A program made the position numbers and the translations under genes. From positions 1 through 21,601 of the forward strand of contig JANMJD010000290.1 in NCBI GenBank assembly GCA_031371195.1: a DNA stretch of 21,601 nt, in the 5' to 3' direction. The stretch is from JANMJD01 sp031371195. GTDB taxonomy: Bacteria > Actinomycetota > Acidimicrobiia > Acidimicrobiales > Ilumatobacteraceae. Under the pieces are notes generated by a model. It saw only the letters and a list, made by a program, of their open reading frames with translations, searched no databases and had not been told where the DNA came from. Below, piece by piece: positions 1-6,957 of the stretch; within the stretch, counting starts at the first letter, position 1, and each line of letters begins with the position of its first letter.

Positions 1-832
1 GGTCAACTTTTTCGACAACGCCGAAGCGTATGCCGGCGGCGAGAGCGAGCGGATCATGGGCGAGGTGTTCCGCAAACTCGGCTGGCCGCGGCACAGCTAT
101 GTCGTATCGACGAAGTTCTACTGGGGCCTGCACGACGGCCCCAACAATCGCAACACGCTCAACCGCAAGTACCTCCACGGAGCGATCGAAGGTTCGTTGG
201 AGCGGTTCGGACTCGACTACATCGACATCGTCTACTGCCATCGGGCCGACTCGGGCACGCCGATCGAGGAGACGGTGTGGGCGATGAGCGACATGATCTC
301 CCGAGGTCAGGCCCTGTACTGGGGGACGAGCGAGTGGACCGCCGACGAGATCCGCGCCGCCTACGGGATCGCCGAGCGCCATCACCTGCACAAGCCGATC
401 GTCGAGCAGCCGCAGTACCACATGCTCGAACGCACCAAGGTCGAGCGGGAGTTCGCCCGGCTCTACGACGACCACGGTCTCGGCCTGACCACCTGGAGCC
501 CGCTGGCCAGCGGCGTGCTGACCGGCAAGTACGCCGCTGGTATTCCCGAGGGCAGCCGGGCGGCGCTGAAAGGCTACGAGTGGCTGCGCGACAGCCTGAC
601 CGACGAGGCGACCAATGCGATCGTCGCCGATCTGGCCGATGTCGCCAAGAGCCTCGACTGTTCGCTCGCCCAGTTGGCGATTGCCTGGTGCGCCAAGAAC
701 CCCCACGTCTCGTCGGTGATCACCGGCGCCAGTCGCCCCGAGCAGGTCGTCGAGAACATGGGGGCGATGGACGTCGTCGGCCGGCTGAGCCCCGACGTGA
801 TGGCCCGTATCAAGGGCCTGATCAAGCGCTGA
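1..832 (+). CDS. Aldo/keto reductase, Kv-beta-like, 5'-truncated by window edge
   Basis: NADPH-dependent aldo/keto reductase of the group that includes potassium-channel beta subunits and YghZ-like enzymes. The reading frame is already open at base 2, so the N-terminus lies outside the window and 276 residues are visible. Numbering from base 2, the catalytic tetrad is recognisable: Asp5 and Tyr10 in FFDNAEAY, Lys38 in STKFYWG and His80 in YCHRAD. The C-terminal part has the cofactor-binding signature of the family (SSVITGASRPEQVVEN). The substrate cannot be told from sequence. It ends 4 bases before the ATG of the acyl-CoA dehydrogenase, so the two are probably co-transcribed, but nothing ties it specifically to steroid chemistry. 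Family assignment is firm and the physiological role is open. Confidence 0.93.
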   Translation, partial: VNFFDNAEAYAGGESERIMGEVFRKLGWPRHSYVVSTKFYWGLHDGPNNRNTLNRKYLHGAIEGSLERFGLDYIDIVYCHRADSGTPIEETVWAMSDMISRGQALYWGTSEWTADEIRAAYGIAERHHLHKPIVEQPQYHMLERTKVEREFARLYDDHGLGLTTWSPLASGVLTGKYAAGIPEGSRAALKGYEWLRDSLTDEATNAIVADLADVAKSLDCSLAQLAIAWCAKNPHVSSVITGASRPEQVVENMGAMDVVGRLSPDVMARIKGLIKR

Positions 833-836
833 TCCG

Positions 837-2015
837 ATGGTGTCGAGGGTGGCGGGCCTCCGTAGGCCGGAGCTGACCGATGAGGCGTTCCGCGCCGAGG
901 CGCAGGAGTGGCTGGCCGCACATGTCGTCGGCGAGTTCGCCGAGCTGAAGGGCCGGGGCGGCCCGGGCGACGAGGAGGTCGGGTTCGACACGCGGGTGGC
1001 CTGGGAGCGGCTGCTCGGCACCGCCGGGTGGATCGGCCTCGGCTGGCCGGTGGAACACGGCGGGCGCGGCAGCACCGTCGCTCAGCAGATCATCTGGGCC
1101 GAGGAATACACCCGGGCCGAGGCCCCGGCCCGGGTCAATCACATGGGCGAGAATCTGCTCGGGCCGACGCTGATCGAGTCCGGCACCCCGGCCCAGCAGG
1201 CGCGATTCCTGCCGGGGATCCTCGACGGGACCGAGCGGTGGTGCCAGGGGTACTCCGAACCGGACGCGGGCAGCGACCTGGCCAACGTGCAGACCCGCGC
1301 GGTGCTCGACGGCGACGAATGGGTGCTCAACGGCCAGAAGGTGTGGACGTCGCTCGCTCACGTAAGCCATTGGTGTTTCGTCGTCGCCCGTACCGAGCCG
1401 GGTTCCGTCCGCCATCGGGGTCTGAGTTTTCTGCTCGTGCCGATGGATCAGCCGGGGGTCGAGACCCGGATCATCACCCAGCTCACCGGCGGCGGGGAGT
1501 TCAACGAGACCTTCTTCACCGACGCCCGCACCCCGTCCGCCATGATCGTCGGTGCTCCGGGGGAGGGTTGGCGGGTGGCGATGGGGCTGCTGGGCTTCGA
1601 ACGCGGCATCTCGACGCTCGCCCAGCAGGTGGGCTTCGAACGTGAACTGCGCCGCACCATCGAACTCGCCCGGGCTCGCCGCGAGGACGCGGTGCTGCGC
1701 CAACGCCTGGTCCAGGCGCACACCGGTCTGCAGCTGATGCGTTGGAACGCCCTGCGATCGATGGGCTCGGGCGTGCCCGGGCCCGAGGCGTCGATCTCCA
1801 AGCTGTTCTGGGGCACATGGCATCGCGAGCTGGGCAATCTGATGATGGACGTCCTCGGGGCGGACGCCATCGTCGGAGAAGCCCTGCCGTACGAACTGAG
1901 CCTGGAACAGAAGCTGTTCCTGTTCACCCGCTCCGACACCATCTACGGCGGCTCGAACGAGATTCAACGCAATGTGCTCGGCGAACGGGTGCTCGGCCTT
2001 CCGAAGGAGCCGTAG
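837..2015 (+). CDS. ipdE1: Acyl-CoA dehydrogenase, IpdE1/FadE30-like
   Basis: Flavin-dependent acyl-CoA dehydrogenase, 392 aa. In mycobacteria IpdE1 (FadE30) pairs with IpdE2 (FadE33) to desaturate a CoA thioester formed from the last two steroid rings (HIP pathway). Visible signatures are the FAD/substrate segment WCQGYSEPDAGSDLAN, WVLNGQKVWTS, and the C-terminal IYGGSNEIQRNVLGERVLGLP. Glu255 in GFERG sits where the long-chain/IVD-type catalytic base lies. Recalled similarity to FadE30 is strong in several blocks (NHMGENLLGPTLI, SLAHVSHWCFVVARTE, LLVPMDQPGVETR). The ATG lies 4 bases after the reductase stop without a clear ribosome site, suggesting coupling. The next gene resembles IpdF, which is also the neighbour of fadE30 in M. 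tuberculosis (Rv3560c-Rv3559c). No IpdE2 partner is in the window. Family is certain; the IpdE1 orthology is inferred from remembered sequence and synteny. Confidence 0.85.
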   Translation: MVSRVAGLRRPELTDEAFRAEAQEWLAAHVVGEFAELKGRGGPGDEEVGFDTRVAWERLLGTAGWIGLGWPVEHGGRGSTVAQQIIWAEEYTRAEAPARVNHMGENLLGPTLIESGTPAQQARFLPGILDGTERWCQGYSEPDAGSDLANVQTRAVLDGDEWVLNGQKVWTSLAHVSHWCFVVARTEPGSVRHRGLSFLLVPMDQPGVETRIITQLTGGGEFNETFFTDARTPSAMIVGAPGEGWRVAMGLLGFERGISTLAQQVGFERELRRTIELARARREDAVLRQRLVQAHTGLQLMRWNALRSMGSGVPGPEASISKLFWGTWHRELGNLMMDVLGADAIVGEALPYELSLEQKLFLFTRSDTIYGGSNEIQRNVLGERVLGLPKEP

Positions 2016-2091
2016 ACCCGTCGGCCCATGACCGGCTGCCTCGGGGCGGGTGGGCTGACGATTCGACTCCCCACGCGGGCCGGGGCTCGCC

Positions 2092-2097
2092 TACCGT
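2092..2097 (+). promoter_or_regulatory. Putative leaderless -10 box (TACCGT) of ipdF-like gene
   Basis: TACCGT lies 7 nt upstream of the ATG at 2105, so the transcription start would fall at the start codon. It sits in an 89-bp gap after the dehydrogenase, giving the SDR a possible promoter of its own. No convincing -35 was seen. Confidence 0.4.
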
Positions 2098-2104
2098 GCG
2101 ATGG

Positions 2105-2872
2105 ATGCCTCGTGATCTCGGTCCGCAGTACGTTCCCGGCCATGGTCTGCTCGACGGCAAGACAGTGCTGATCACTGCGGCCGCCGGGAGTGGCATCGGC
2201 TCGGCGGCGGCGCGACGGTGCCTGGAGGAAGGGGCCCGAGTCGTCATCTCCGACAAGCACGAGCGGCGGTTGGCCGAGACGGCCGCGGAGTTGGGCGTGG
2301 TCGGCATCCCCTGCGACGTGACCGATCAAGGCCAGGTCGACGCCCTGTTCGCCGCAGCCATCGTCGAATTGGGGCATCTGGATGTGCTGATCAACAACGC
2401 CGGGCTCGGCGGTACGGCCGAAGTGCACGAGATGACCGACGTCCAATGGATGACCGTGCTCGACGTCACCCTCAACGCCACCTTCCGCTGTACCCGCGCC
2501 GCGCTCCACCACATGTACGAGCGCGGCAGCGGCGTCATCGTCAACAACGCATCGGTCCTCGGGTGGCGGGCCCAGGCCGGTCAGGCCCACTATGCGGCCG
2601 CCAAGGCCGGCGTGATGGCGCTGACCCGCTGTGCCGCCGTCGAGGCGGCCCCCCGGGGCGTTCGGATCAACGCCGTTTCGCCGTCGTTGGCGATGCACGC
2701 CAACCTGGCCAAGGTCACCTCGGACGAGTTGCTCGCCGAACTCACCTCCCGCGAGGCATTCGGCCGGGCCGCCGAGCCGTGGGAGATCGCCAACATCATG
2801 GTGTTCCTCGCCTCGGACTACTCGTCGTTCATGGCCGGCGAGGTGATCGCTGCGTCCTCGCAACACCCCTGA
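2105..2872 (+). CDS. ipdF: Short-chain dehydrogenase/reductase, IpdF-like
   Basis: Classical SDR, 255 aa. In mycobacteria IpdF (Rv3559c) oxidises the 5-hydroxyl of the HIP-derived CoA thioester in steroid C/D-ring breakdown. The cofactor loop is TAAAGSGIG (residues 24-32), an unusual version of TGxxxGxG that I recall in IpdF. NNAG follows, then catalytic Ser150 (NNASVLGWRAQ), Tyr163 and Lys167 (HYAAAKAG). Other IpdF-like stretches are LMALTR-type helix sequence, REAFGRAAEPWEI and the C-terminal FLASDYSS...GEVIAASSQHP. The open frame extends far upstream inside the dehydrogenase, but the ATG at 2105 is chosen because it is preceded by TACCGT at leaderless spacing and gives the expected length. 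The adjacent IpdE1-like gene supports the assignment. Function is inferred from remembered homologues. Confidence 0.85.
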   Translation: MPRDLGPQYVPGHGLLDGKTVLITAAAGSGIGSAAARRCLEEGARVVISDKHERRLAETAAELGVVGIPCDVTDQGQVDALFAAAIVELGHLDVLINNAGLGGTAEVHEMTDVQWMTVLDVTLNATFRCTRAALHHMYERGSGVIVNNASVLGWRAQAGQAHYAAAKAGVMALTRCAAVEAAPRGVRINAVSPSLAMHANLAKVTSDELLAELTSREAFGRAAEPWEIANIMVFLASDYSSFMAGEVIAASSQHP

Positions 2873-2892
2873 ACCGGAGGGATGCAGATGCC

Positions 2893-2925
2893 CCGCCGCA
2901 GCCGGTCGTGCCTATCCTGCGGCGG
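2893..2925 (-). terminator. Weak hairpin between convergent SDR genes
   Basis: CCGCCGCA at 2893-2900 pairs with TGCGGCGG at 2918-2925 (8-bp stem, 17-nt loop). It spans the 39-bp gap between the convergent SDR genes and the last codons of the minus-strand gene. There is no T tract, so a terminator role is only suggested by its position. Confidence 0.2.
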
Positions 2926-3670
2926 CGTCGAGGAACGGCGGACGGTCGCCGCCCCCGCCGGCATCGACGGCTGCGCCGGTGACGTAGCCCGCCAAGGGTG
3001 AGGCGAGGTACAGGCAGATATCGCCGATGTCGGCGGGGGCGGCGAGCCGGCCCAGCGGAATGGTGGCGGCGACCCGGGCCACGCTCTCGTCGTCACCGTA
3101 GAACTGCCGGGCGGCCTCGGTGAGCACCTGGCCGGCGATCACGGCGTTGGCGCGCACCTTGGGTGCCCACTCGTGGGCGATGGTCTTGGTGAAATTGACC
3201 AGCCCGGCCTTGGCGGCGCCGTACGCCGCAGCCTGCGGGGAGTGGCGAAAGGCGCACACGCTGGCGATGTTGACGATCGATCCGCCGTCGGGTTGGCGTT
3301 GCATGTACGAATTGGCCTGCTGGGAGCAGTACATCGCCGACAGCAGGTTGAGGGCGACGACCCGCTCGGTGAACCGTGGAGAAGCCGTGGCCGTCTCGGC
3401 CGGCGGTCCCCCACCGGCGTTGTTGACCAGCACATCGATCCGTCCGAATGCGGCGACCACGGCATCGACCATGGCAAAGGCGGCCACGCCATCCCGCAGA
3501 TCTGCGGGGAAGAACGACCAGCCTGTCGGTAGGTCGTCGACGGATGAGCGGGCGCTGACCGCAACCGTCGCCCCGGCGTCGGCGAAACGCTGGGCGATGC
3601 CCCGCCCGACTCCCTTGGTGCCACCGGTGACGAGCACGACCCGGCCTGTGTAGTCGATCTCGATCGCCAT
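2912..3670 (-). CDS. SDR family oxidoreductase, resembling Rv3549c of the HIP cluster
   Basis: Classical SDR, 252 aa, NAD(P)-dependent. Cofactor loop TGGTKGVGRG is at residues 15-24 and NNAG follows DVLV. The catalytic residues are Ser137 (NIASVCAFRH), Tyr150 and Lys154 (YGAAKAG). The segments ASPRFTERVVALNLL and the C-terminal end GGGGDRPPFLDA recall Rv3549c, an SDR in the KstR2-controlled HIP cluster of M. tuberculosis whose exact step I do not know. That resemblance and the adjacent IpdE1/IpdF-like genes suggest a steroid-ring role; a FabG-like general reductase is the alternative. It is convergent with the ipdF-like gene and divergent from the CoA-transferase. The ATG at 3670 follows a TATCGT box at 8 nt. 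Confidence 0.88.
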   Translation of the reverse strand: MAIEIDYTGRVVLVTGGTKGVGRGIAQRFADAGATVAVSARSSVDDLPTGWSFFPADLRDGVAAFAMVDAVVAAFGRIDVLVNNAGGGPPAETATASPRFTERVVALNLLSAMYCSQQANSYMQRQPDGGSIVNIASVCAFRHSPQAAAYGAAKAGLVNFTKTIAHEWAPKVRANAVIAGQVLTEAARQFYGDDESVARVAATIPLGRLAAPADIGDICLYLASPLAGYVTGAAVDAGGGGDRPPFLDAAAG

Positions 3671-3678
3671 CGACGGCG

Positions 3679-3684
3679 ACGATA
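3679..3684 (-). promoter_or_regulatory. Putative leaderless -10 box (TATCGT) of the minus-strand SDR
   Basis: Read on the minus strand, TATCGT lies 8 nt before the ATG at 3670. It shares a 100-bp divergent intergenic region with the CoA-transferase promoter. I looked for a KstR2-type palindrome there and saw none. Confidence 0.4.
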
Positions 3685-3756
3685 GCGGGAGCGCTGGTCA
3701 GCTGTCGGGTGGCGTCGCCTCGCTCGGCTGTCTGGGATGTGGATTCGTTGCACCGG

Positions 3757-3762
3757 TACCGT
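3757..3762 (+). promoter_or_regulatory. Putative leaderless -10 box (TACCGT) of CoA-transferase
   Basis: TACCGT is followed after 8 nt by GTG at 3771 but after only 2 nt by ATG at 3765. The spacing seen at other genes in this window therefore favours the GTG as the real start. Confidence 0.4.
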
Positions 3763-3770
3763 CGATGCTC

Positions 3771-4952
3771 GTGACCACTGCTGATGCACCAAGGCCCGCC
3801 GCACAACCTACGGTCGGGCCGTTGGACGGATTGCTCGTCGCCGACTTCTCGCGGGTGCTGGCGGGGCCGTATGCGGCGATGACCCTGGGCGACCTCGGCG
3901 CGGAGGTGATCAAGGTGGAACGCCCGGGTGCGGGTGATGACACGAGGGCGTGGAGCCCGCCCGAACTCGTCGGGACGAGCACCTACTATCTGGGATTGAA
4001 CCGCAACAAGCGCTCGATCGCCCTCGACTTGGCCGACCCCGCCGATCAGGTGGTCGCTCGACGCCTGGCCGAGCGGGCCGACGTGCTCATCGAGAACTTC
4101 CGGCCCGGCACCCTCGATCGGTACGGCCTCGGCTACGACGACCTCCGTCGAACCAACCGTGGGCTGATCTACTGTTCGATCACCGGTTTCGGCGACACGC
4201 CTGCTGCGGTCGACATGCCCGGCTACGACCTGCTGGTCCAGGCGGCCAGCGGGTTGATGAGCATCACCGGGGAGCCCGACGGGCCGCCGCTGAAGGTCGG
4301 TGTGGCCCTGGTCGACCATGTCTGTGCCCTGCAGGCGACGATCGGCGTACTGGCCGCGCTCCACCACCGTACGAGTACCGGCGACGGGCAGCGGGTCTCG
4401 GTGTCGCTGCTCGGCGCGGCGCTCGCCGCGTTGTTGAACCAGGCGTCGGGATACATCGGAGCGGGGATCGTCCCGGGTCGGCTGGGTAATCGGCATCCGT
4501 CGGTCGCGCCGTATCAGACCTTTGCGACCGCCGATGGGCACCTGGTCATGGCCTGTGGCAACGATCGCCAGTTCGCCTCGGTCTGTCGTGTGCTCGGGAT
4601 CGACGAGTTGGCGACCGACGTCCGATTCGCCACCAACGCGGCGCGTATCCGCCACATCGATTCGTTGGATGCCGAGTTGACGGCCCGCCTGCTGAACGAC
4701 AGCCGTGATCACTGGGTCGAGGCGTTCACCGCGGCCGGCGTTCCGGCCGGGCCGATCAACGACATCGCCCAGGCCTTTGCCCTGGCCGTCGGGATCGGCA
4801 TGGCGGCGGTGGTGAGCACCCCGACGGCGTCCGGCCTTGCCGTGCCGACGGTGGCCAGTCCGATCGGGCTGAGTGCGACCCCCACCAGTGTGCGCCGACC
4901 GCCACCCGGTCTGGGTGAACACGACGCAGAACTGCGGGCCTGGCTGGCGTAA
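3771..4952 (+). CDS. Class III (CaiB/BaiF family) CoA-transferase
   Basis: Transfers CoA between an acyl-CoA donor and a carboxylate acceptor through an enzyme-bound mixed anhydride; 393 aa from GTG 3771. Family signatures are VADFSRVLAGPYAAMTLGDLGAEVIKVE near the N-terminus, NRNKRSIALDL, ENFRPGTLDRYGLGYDDL, SITGFG, and PGYDLLVQAASGLMSITG. Asp153 in PGYD is the likely catalytic aspartate. The C-terminal domain has VAPYQTFATADGHLVMACGND and GVPAGPINDI. The ATG at 3765 is an alternative start adding two residues; the promoter spacing favours GTG. The gene is divergent from the SDR and convergent with the ABC genes. The substrate is unknown. Proximity to HIP-like genes hints at a steroid-derived acid, but this is not the IpdAB type of enzyme. 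Confidence 0.92.
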   Translation: MTTADAPRPAAQPTVGPLDGLLVADFSRVLAGPYAAMTLGDLGAEVIKVERPGAGDDTRAWSPPELVGTSTYYLGLNRNKRSIALDLADPADQVVARRLAERADVLIENFRPGTLDRYGLGYDDLRRTNRGLIYCSITGFGDTPAAVDMPGYDLLVQAASGLMSITGEPDGPPLKVGVALVDHVCALQATIGVLAALHHRTSTGDGQRVSVSLLGAALAALLNQASGYIGAGIVPGRLGNRHPSVAPYQTFATADGHLVMACGNDRQFASVCRVLGIDELATDVRFATNAARIRHIDSLDAELTARLLNDSRDHWVEAFTAAGVPAGPINDIAQAFALAVGIGMAAVVSTPTASGLAVPTVASPIGLSATPTSVRRPPPGLGEHDAELRAWLA

Positions 4953-5031
4953 CGACGGTCTGCCCGGCACGGGGTGGACTGGCACCGCCCGGTCTCGGCG
5001 CCCGGCTGACCGGCCGATATCGCGCTGCGGC

Positions 5032-6957
5032 CTACTCCGACGGTGCGGTCGCCCCGGTGAACTGGGCGTTGTACAGGTCGGCGTAGGCGCCGTCGCGGGC
5101 GAGCAGAGCGTCGTGATTGCCCTGCTCGACGATGCGCCCCGCCTCCATGACGATGATCGTGTCGGCATCACGGATCGTCGACAACCGGTGGGCGATGACG
5201 AAGCTCGTCCGGTCGGACCGCAGGGCGTTCATCGCCTGTTGGATGAGTACTTCGGTGCGGGTGTCGACCGAGCTGGTCGCCTCGTCGAGGATCAGGATCG
5301 CCGGGTCGGCGAGAAAGGCGCGGGCGATGGTGAGCAGCTGCTTCTCGCCGGCGCTGACCGCTCCGGCATCATCGTCGAGGACGGTGTCGTAGCCGGTGGG
5401 CAGCGAGTGGACGAAGCGATCGACGTAGGTCGCCTGGGCGGCCGCGCGGATCTCGGCCTCGGATGCCGACGTGTTGCCGTAGGCGATGTTCTCGCGGATC
5501 GTGCCGCCGAACAGCCATGTGTCCTGCAACACCATCCCGATGTGCGACCGCAATTCGGCGCGCGACATCGAGGCGATGTCGCGCCCATCGAGGGTGATGC
5601 GCCCACCATCGAGTTCGTAGAACCGCATGATCTGGTTGACCAGTGTGGTCTTACCGGCTCCCGTTGCGCCGACGATCGCCACGGTCCGGCCGGGCTCGGC
5701 GACCAGTGACAGGTCCTGAATGAGCGGGACATCGGGATCGTACGAGAACGACACCCGCTCGAACTCGACCCGCCCTCTCGGCTCGCCGATCTGCGAACGC
5801 GGTGGATCGGGCGTCATTTCGGGTGCGTCGAGGAACTCGAAGACCCGCTCGGCCGAGGCGATGCCCGACTGGAGTACGTTGGCCATCGAGGCGAATTGGG
5901 TGAGCGGCTGGGTGAAGTTGCGCGAGTACTGGATGAACGCCTGCACGTCGCCAAGGCTCAGGCTTCCCGACGACACCCGCAGACCGCCGATCACCGCGAT
6001 GGCCACGAAGTTCAGATTGCCGAGGAACATCATCGCCGGCTGGATCGTGCCCGACAGGAACTGCGCGCCGAATCCGGCCTGGTAGAGCGCCTGATTGGTT
6101 GCTCGGAAACGCTCCTCGGCCTGATGCTGGTGGCCGAACGCCTTGACGATCGAGTGCCCCGAGAACGTCTCCTCGATCTGGGCGTTGAGCGCTCCGGTGT
6201 GCTTCCACTGGGCGATGAACCGCATCCGTGAACGCTTGGCGATCTGCTTGACGGTGATCAGCGAGAGCGGGATCGTGGTGATGGCGACCAGCGCCAGCAA
6301 GGGCGAGATCGTCAGCATCATGATCAGCACGCCGATCACGCTGAATACCGAGGTGAGCATCTGGCTGAGCGTCTGTTGCAGGCTCTGCGACACGTTGTCG
6401 ATGTCGTTGGTCACTCGGCTGAGCAGGTCGCCGCGGGACTGACGATCGACGTAGCTGAGCGGCAGCCGGTGGAGCTTGTCCTCCACGTCGGAGCGCAGCC
6501 GGTACATCGTGCGCTGCACCGCTCCCGCCAGCAGGTACGACTGCAGGTACGAGAGCACCGCCGCCCCGACATAGATGGCGGCGACCATCGCCAGCAGTCG
6601 ATGCAACCGGCCGAAATCAATACCTGTCGACCCACGCAGGCCCCGGAACACCACGTCGGTGGCTCGACCGAGCACACGCGGGCCGGTCACCGTCAAGGTC
6701 ACACTCGTGACCGCCAGGACGACGATGGCGATAACGGCCAGGCGGTCTGGCTGCAACCGTCGTACCAGTCGCCGCGCCGAACCGCCGAAGTCCTTGGACC
6801 GCTCCGCCGGCATGCCCGCCGCCCCGAACCGGCCGGCCGGCCCGGCGGTGCGCATCTCTGCGGCCATCGGCCGGGCTACCGGCGCCTGTTCGTCGGGCAT
6901 CGGCTCGACGCGTGCTGGCCCCGTGGGCTTGGAGCCGGCGGGCGGGGTGTCGCTCAC
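5032..6957 (-). CDS. ABC exporter half-transporter, catalytically complete ATPase (heterodimer partner B)
   Basis: Type IV ABC exporter subunit, 641 aa. A charged N-terminal tail of about 60 residues precedes a six-helix transmembrane domain (start near LAVIAIVVLAVTSVTLTV) and a C-terminal ATPase domain. The ATPase has Walker A GATGAGKTT (Lys436), Q-loop VLQDTWLFGG, Walker B LILDEATSS (Asp558, Glu559) and H-loop His590 in IAHRLST. The signature is VSAGEKQ, not LSGGQ. The GTG start at 6957 is chosen because it overlaps the TGA of the upstream half-transporter (GTGA) and has a strong ribosome site GGAGGTG 5 nt before it. Together with the partner it should form a TM287/288-, BmrCD- or LmrCD-like exporter for drugs or lipids. 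The intact Glu and His here, against substitutions in the partner, fit one consensus and one degenerate ATP site. Confidence 0.93.
   Translation of the reverse strand: MSDTPPAGSKPTGPARVEPMPDEQAPVARPMAAEMRTAGPAGRFGAAGMPAERSKDFGGSARRLVRRLQPDRLAVIAIVVLAVTSVTLTVTGPRVLGRATDVVFRGLRGSTGIDFGRLHRLLAMVAAIYVGAAVLSYLQSYLLAGAVQRTMYRLRSDVEDKLHRLPLSYVDRQSRGDLLSRVTNDIDNVSQSLQQTLSQMLTSVFSVIGVLIMMLTISPLLALVAITTIPLSLITVKQIAKRSRMRFIAQWKHTGALNAQIEETFSGHSIVKAFGHQHQAEERFRATNQALYQAGFGAQFLSGTIQPAMMFLGNLNFVAIAVIGGLRVSSGSLSLGDVQAFIQYSRNFTQPLTQFASMANVLQSGIASAERVFEFLDAPEMTPDPPRSQIGEPRGRVEFERVSFSYDPDVPLIQDLSLVAEPGRTVAIVGATGAGKTTLVNQIMRFYELDGGRITLDGRDIASMSRAELRSHIGMVLQDTWLFGGTIRENIAYGNTSASEAEIRAAAQATYVDRFVHSLPTGYDTVLDDDAGAVSAGEKQLLTIARAFLADPAILILDEATSSVDTRTEVLIQQAMNALRSDRTSFVIAHRLSTIRDADTIIVMEAGRIVEQGNHDALLARDGAYADLYNAQFTGATAPSE

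Noticed and set aside
822..1967. 381-codon frame antisense to the IpdE1-like gene
   Set aside because: Shadow of high-GC third positions; no domain.
3671..3770. KstR2-type operator between the SDR and CoA-transferase
   Set aside because: No palindrome resembling the mycobacterial KstR2 site was seen.
4953..5031. Possible bidirectional terminator between the convergent CoA-transferase and ABC genes
   Set aside because: GC-rich but I found only mismatched short pairings and no T tract.
3093..5171. 692-codon minus-strand frame across the CoA-transferase and SDR
   Set aside because: Arg/Gly/Asp-rich shadow of two well-supported genes in other frames.
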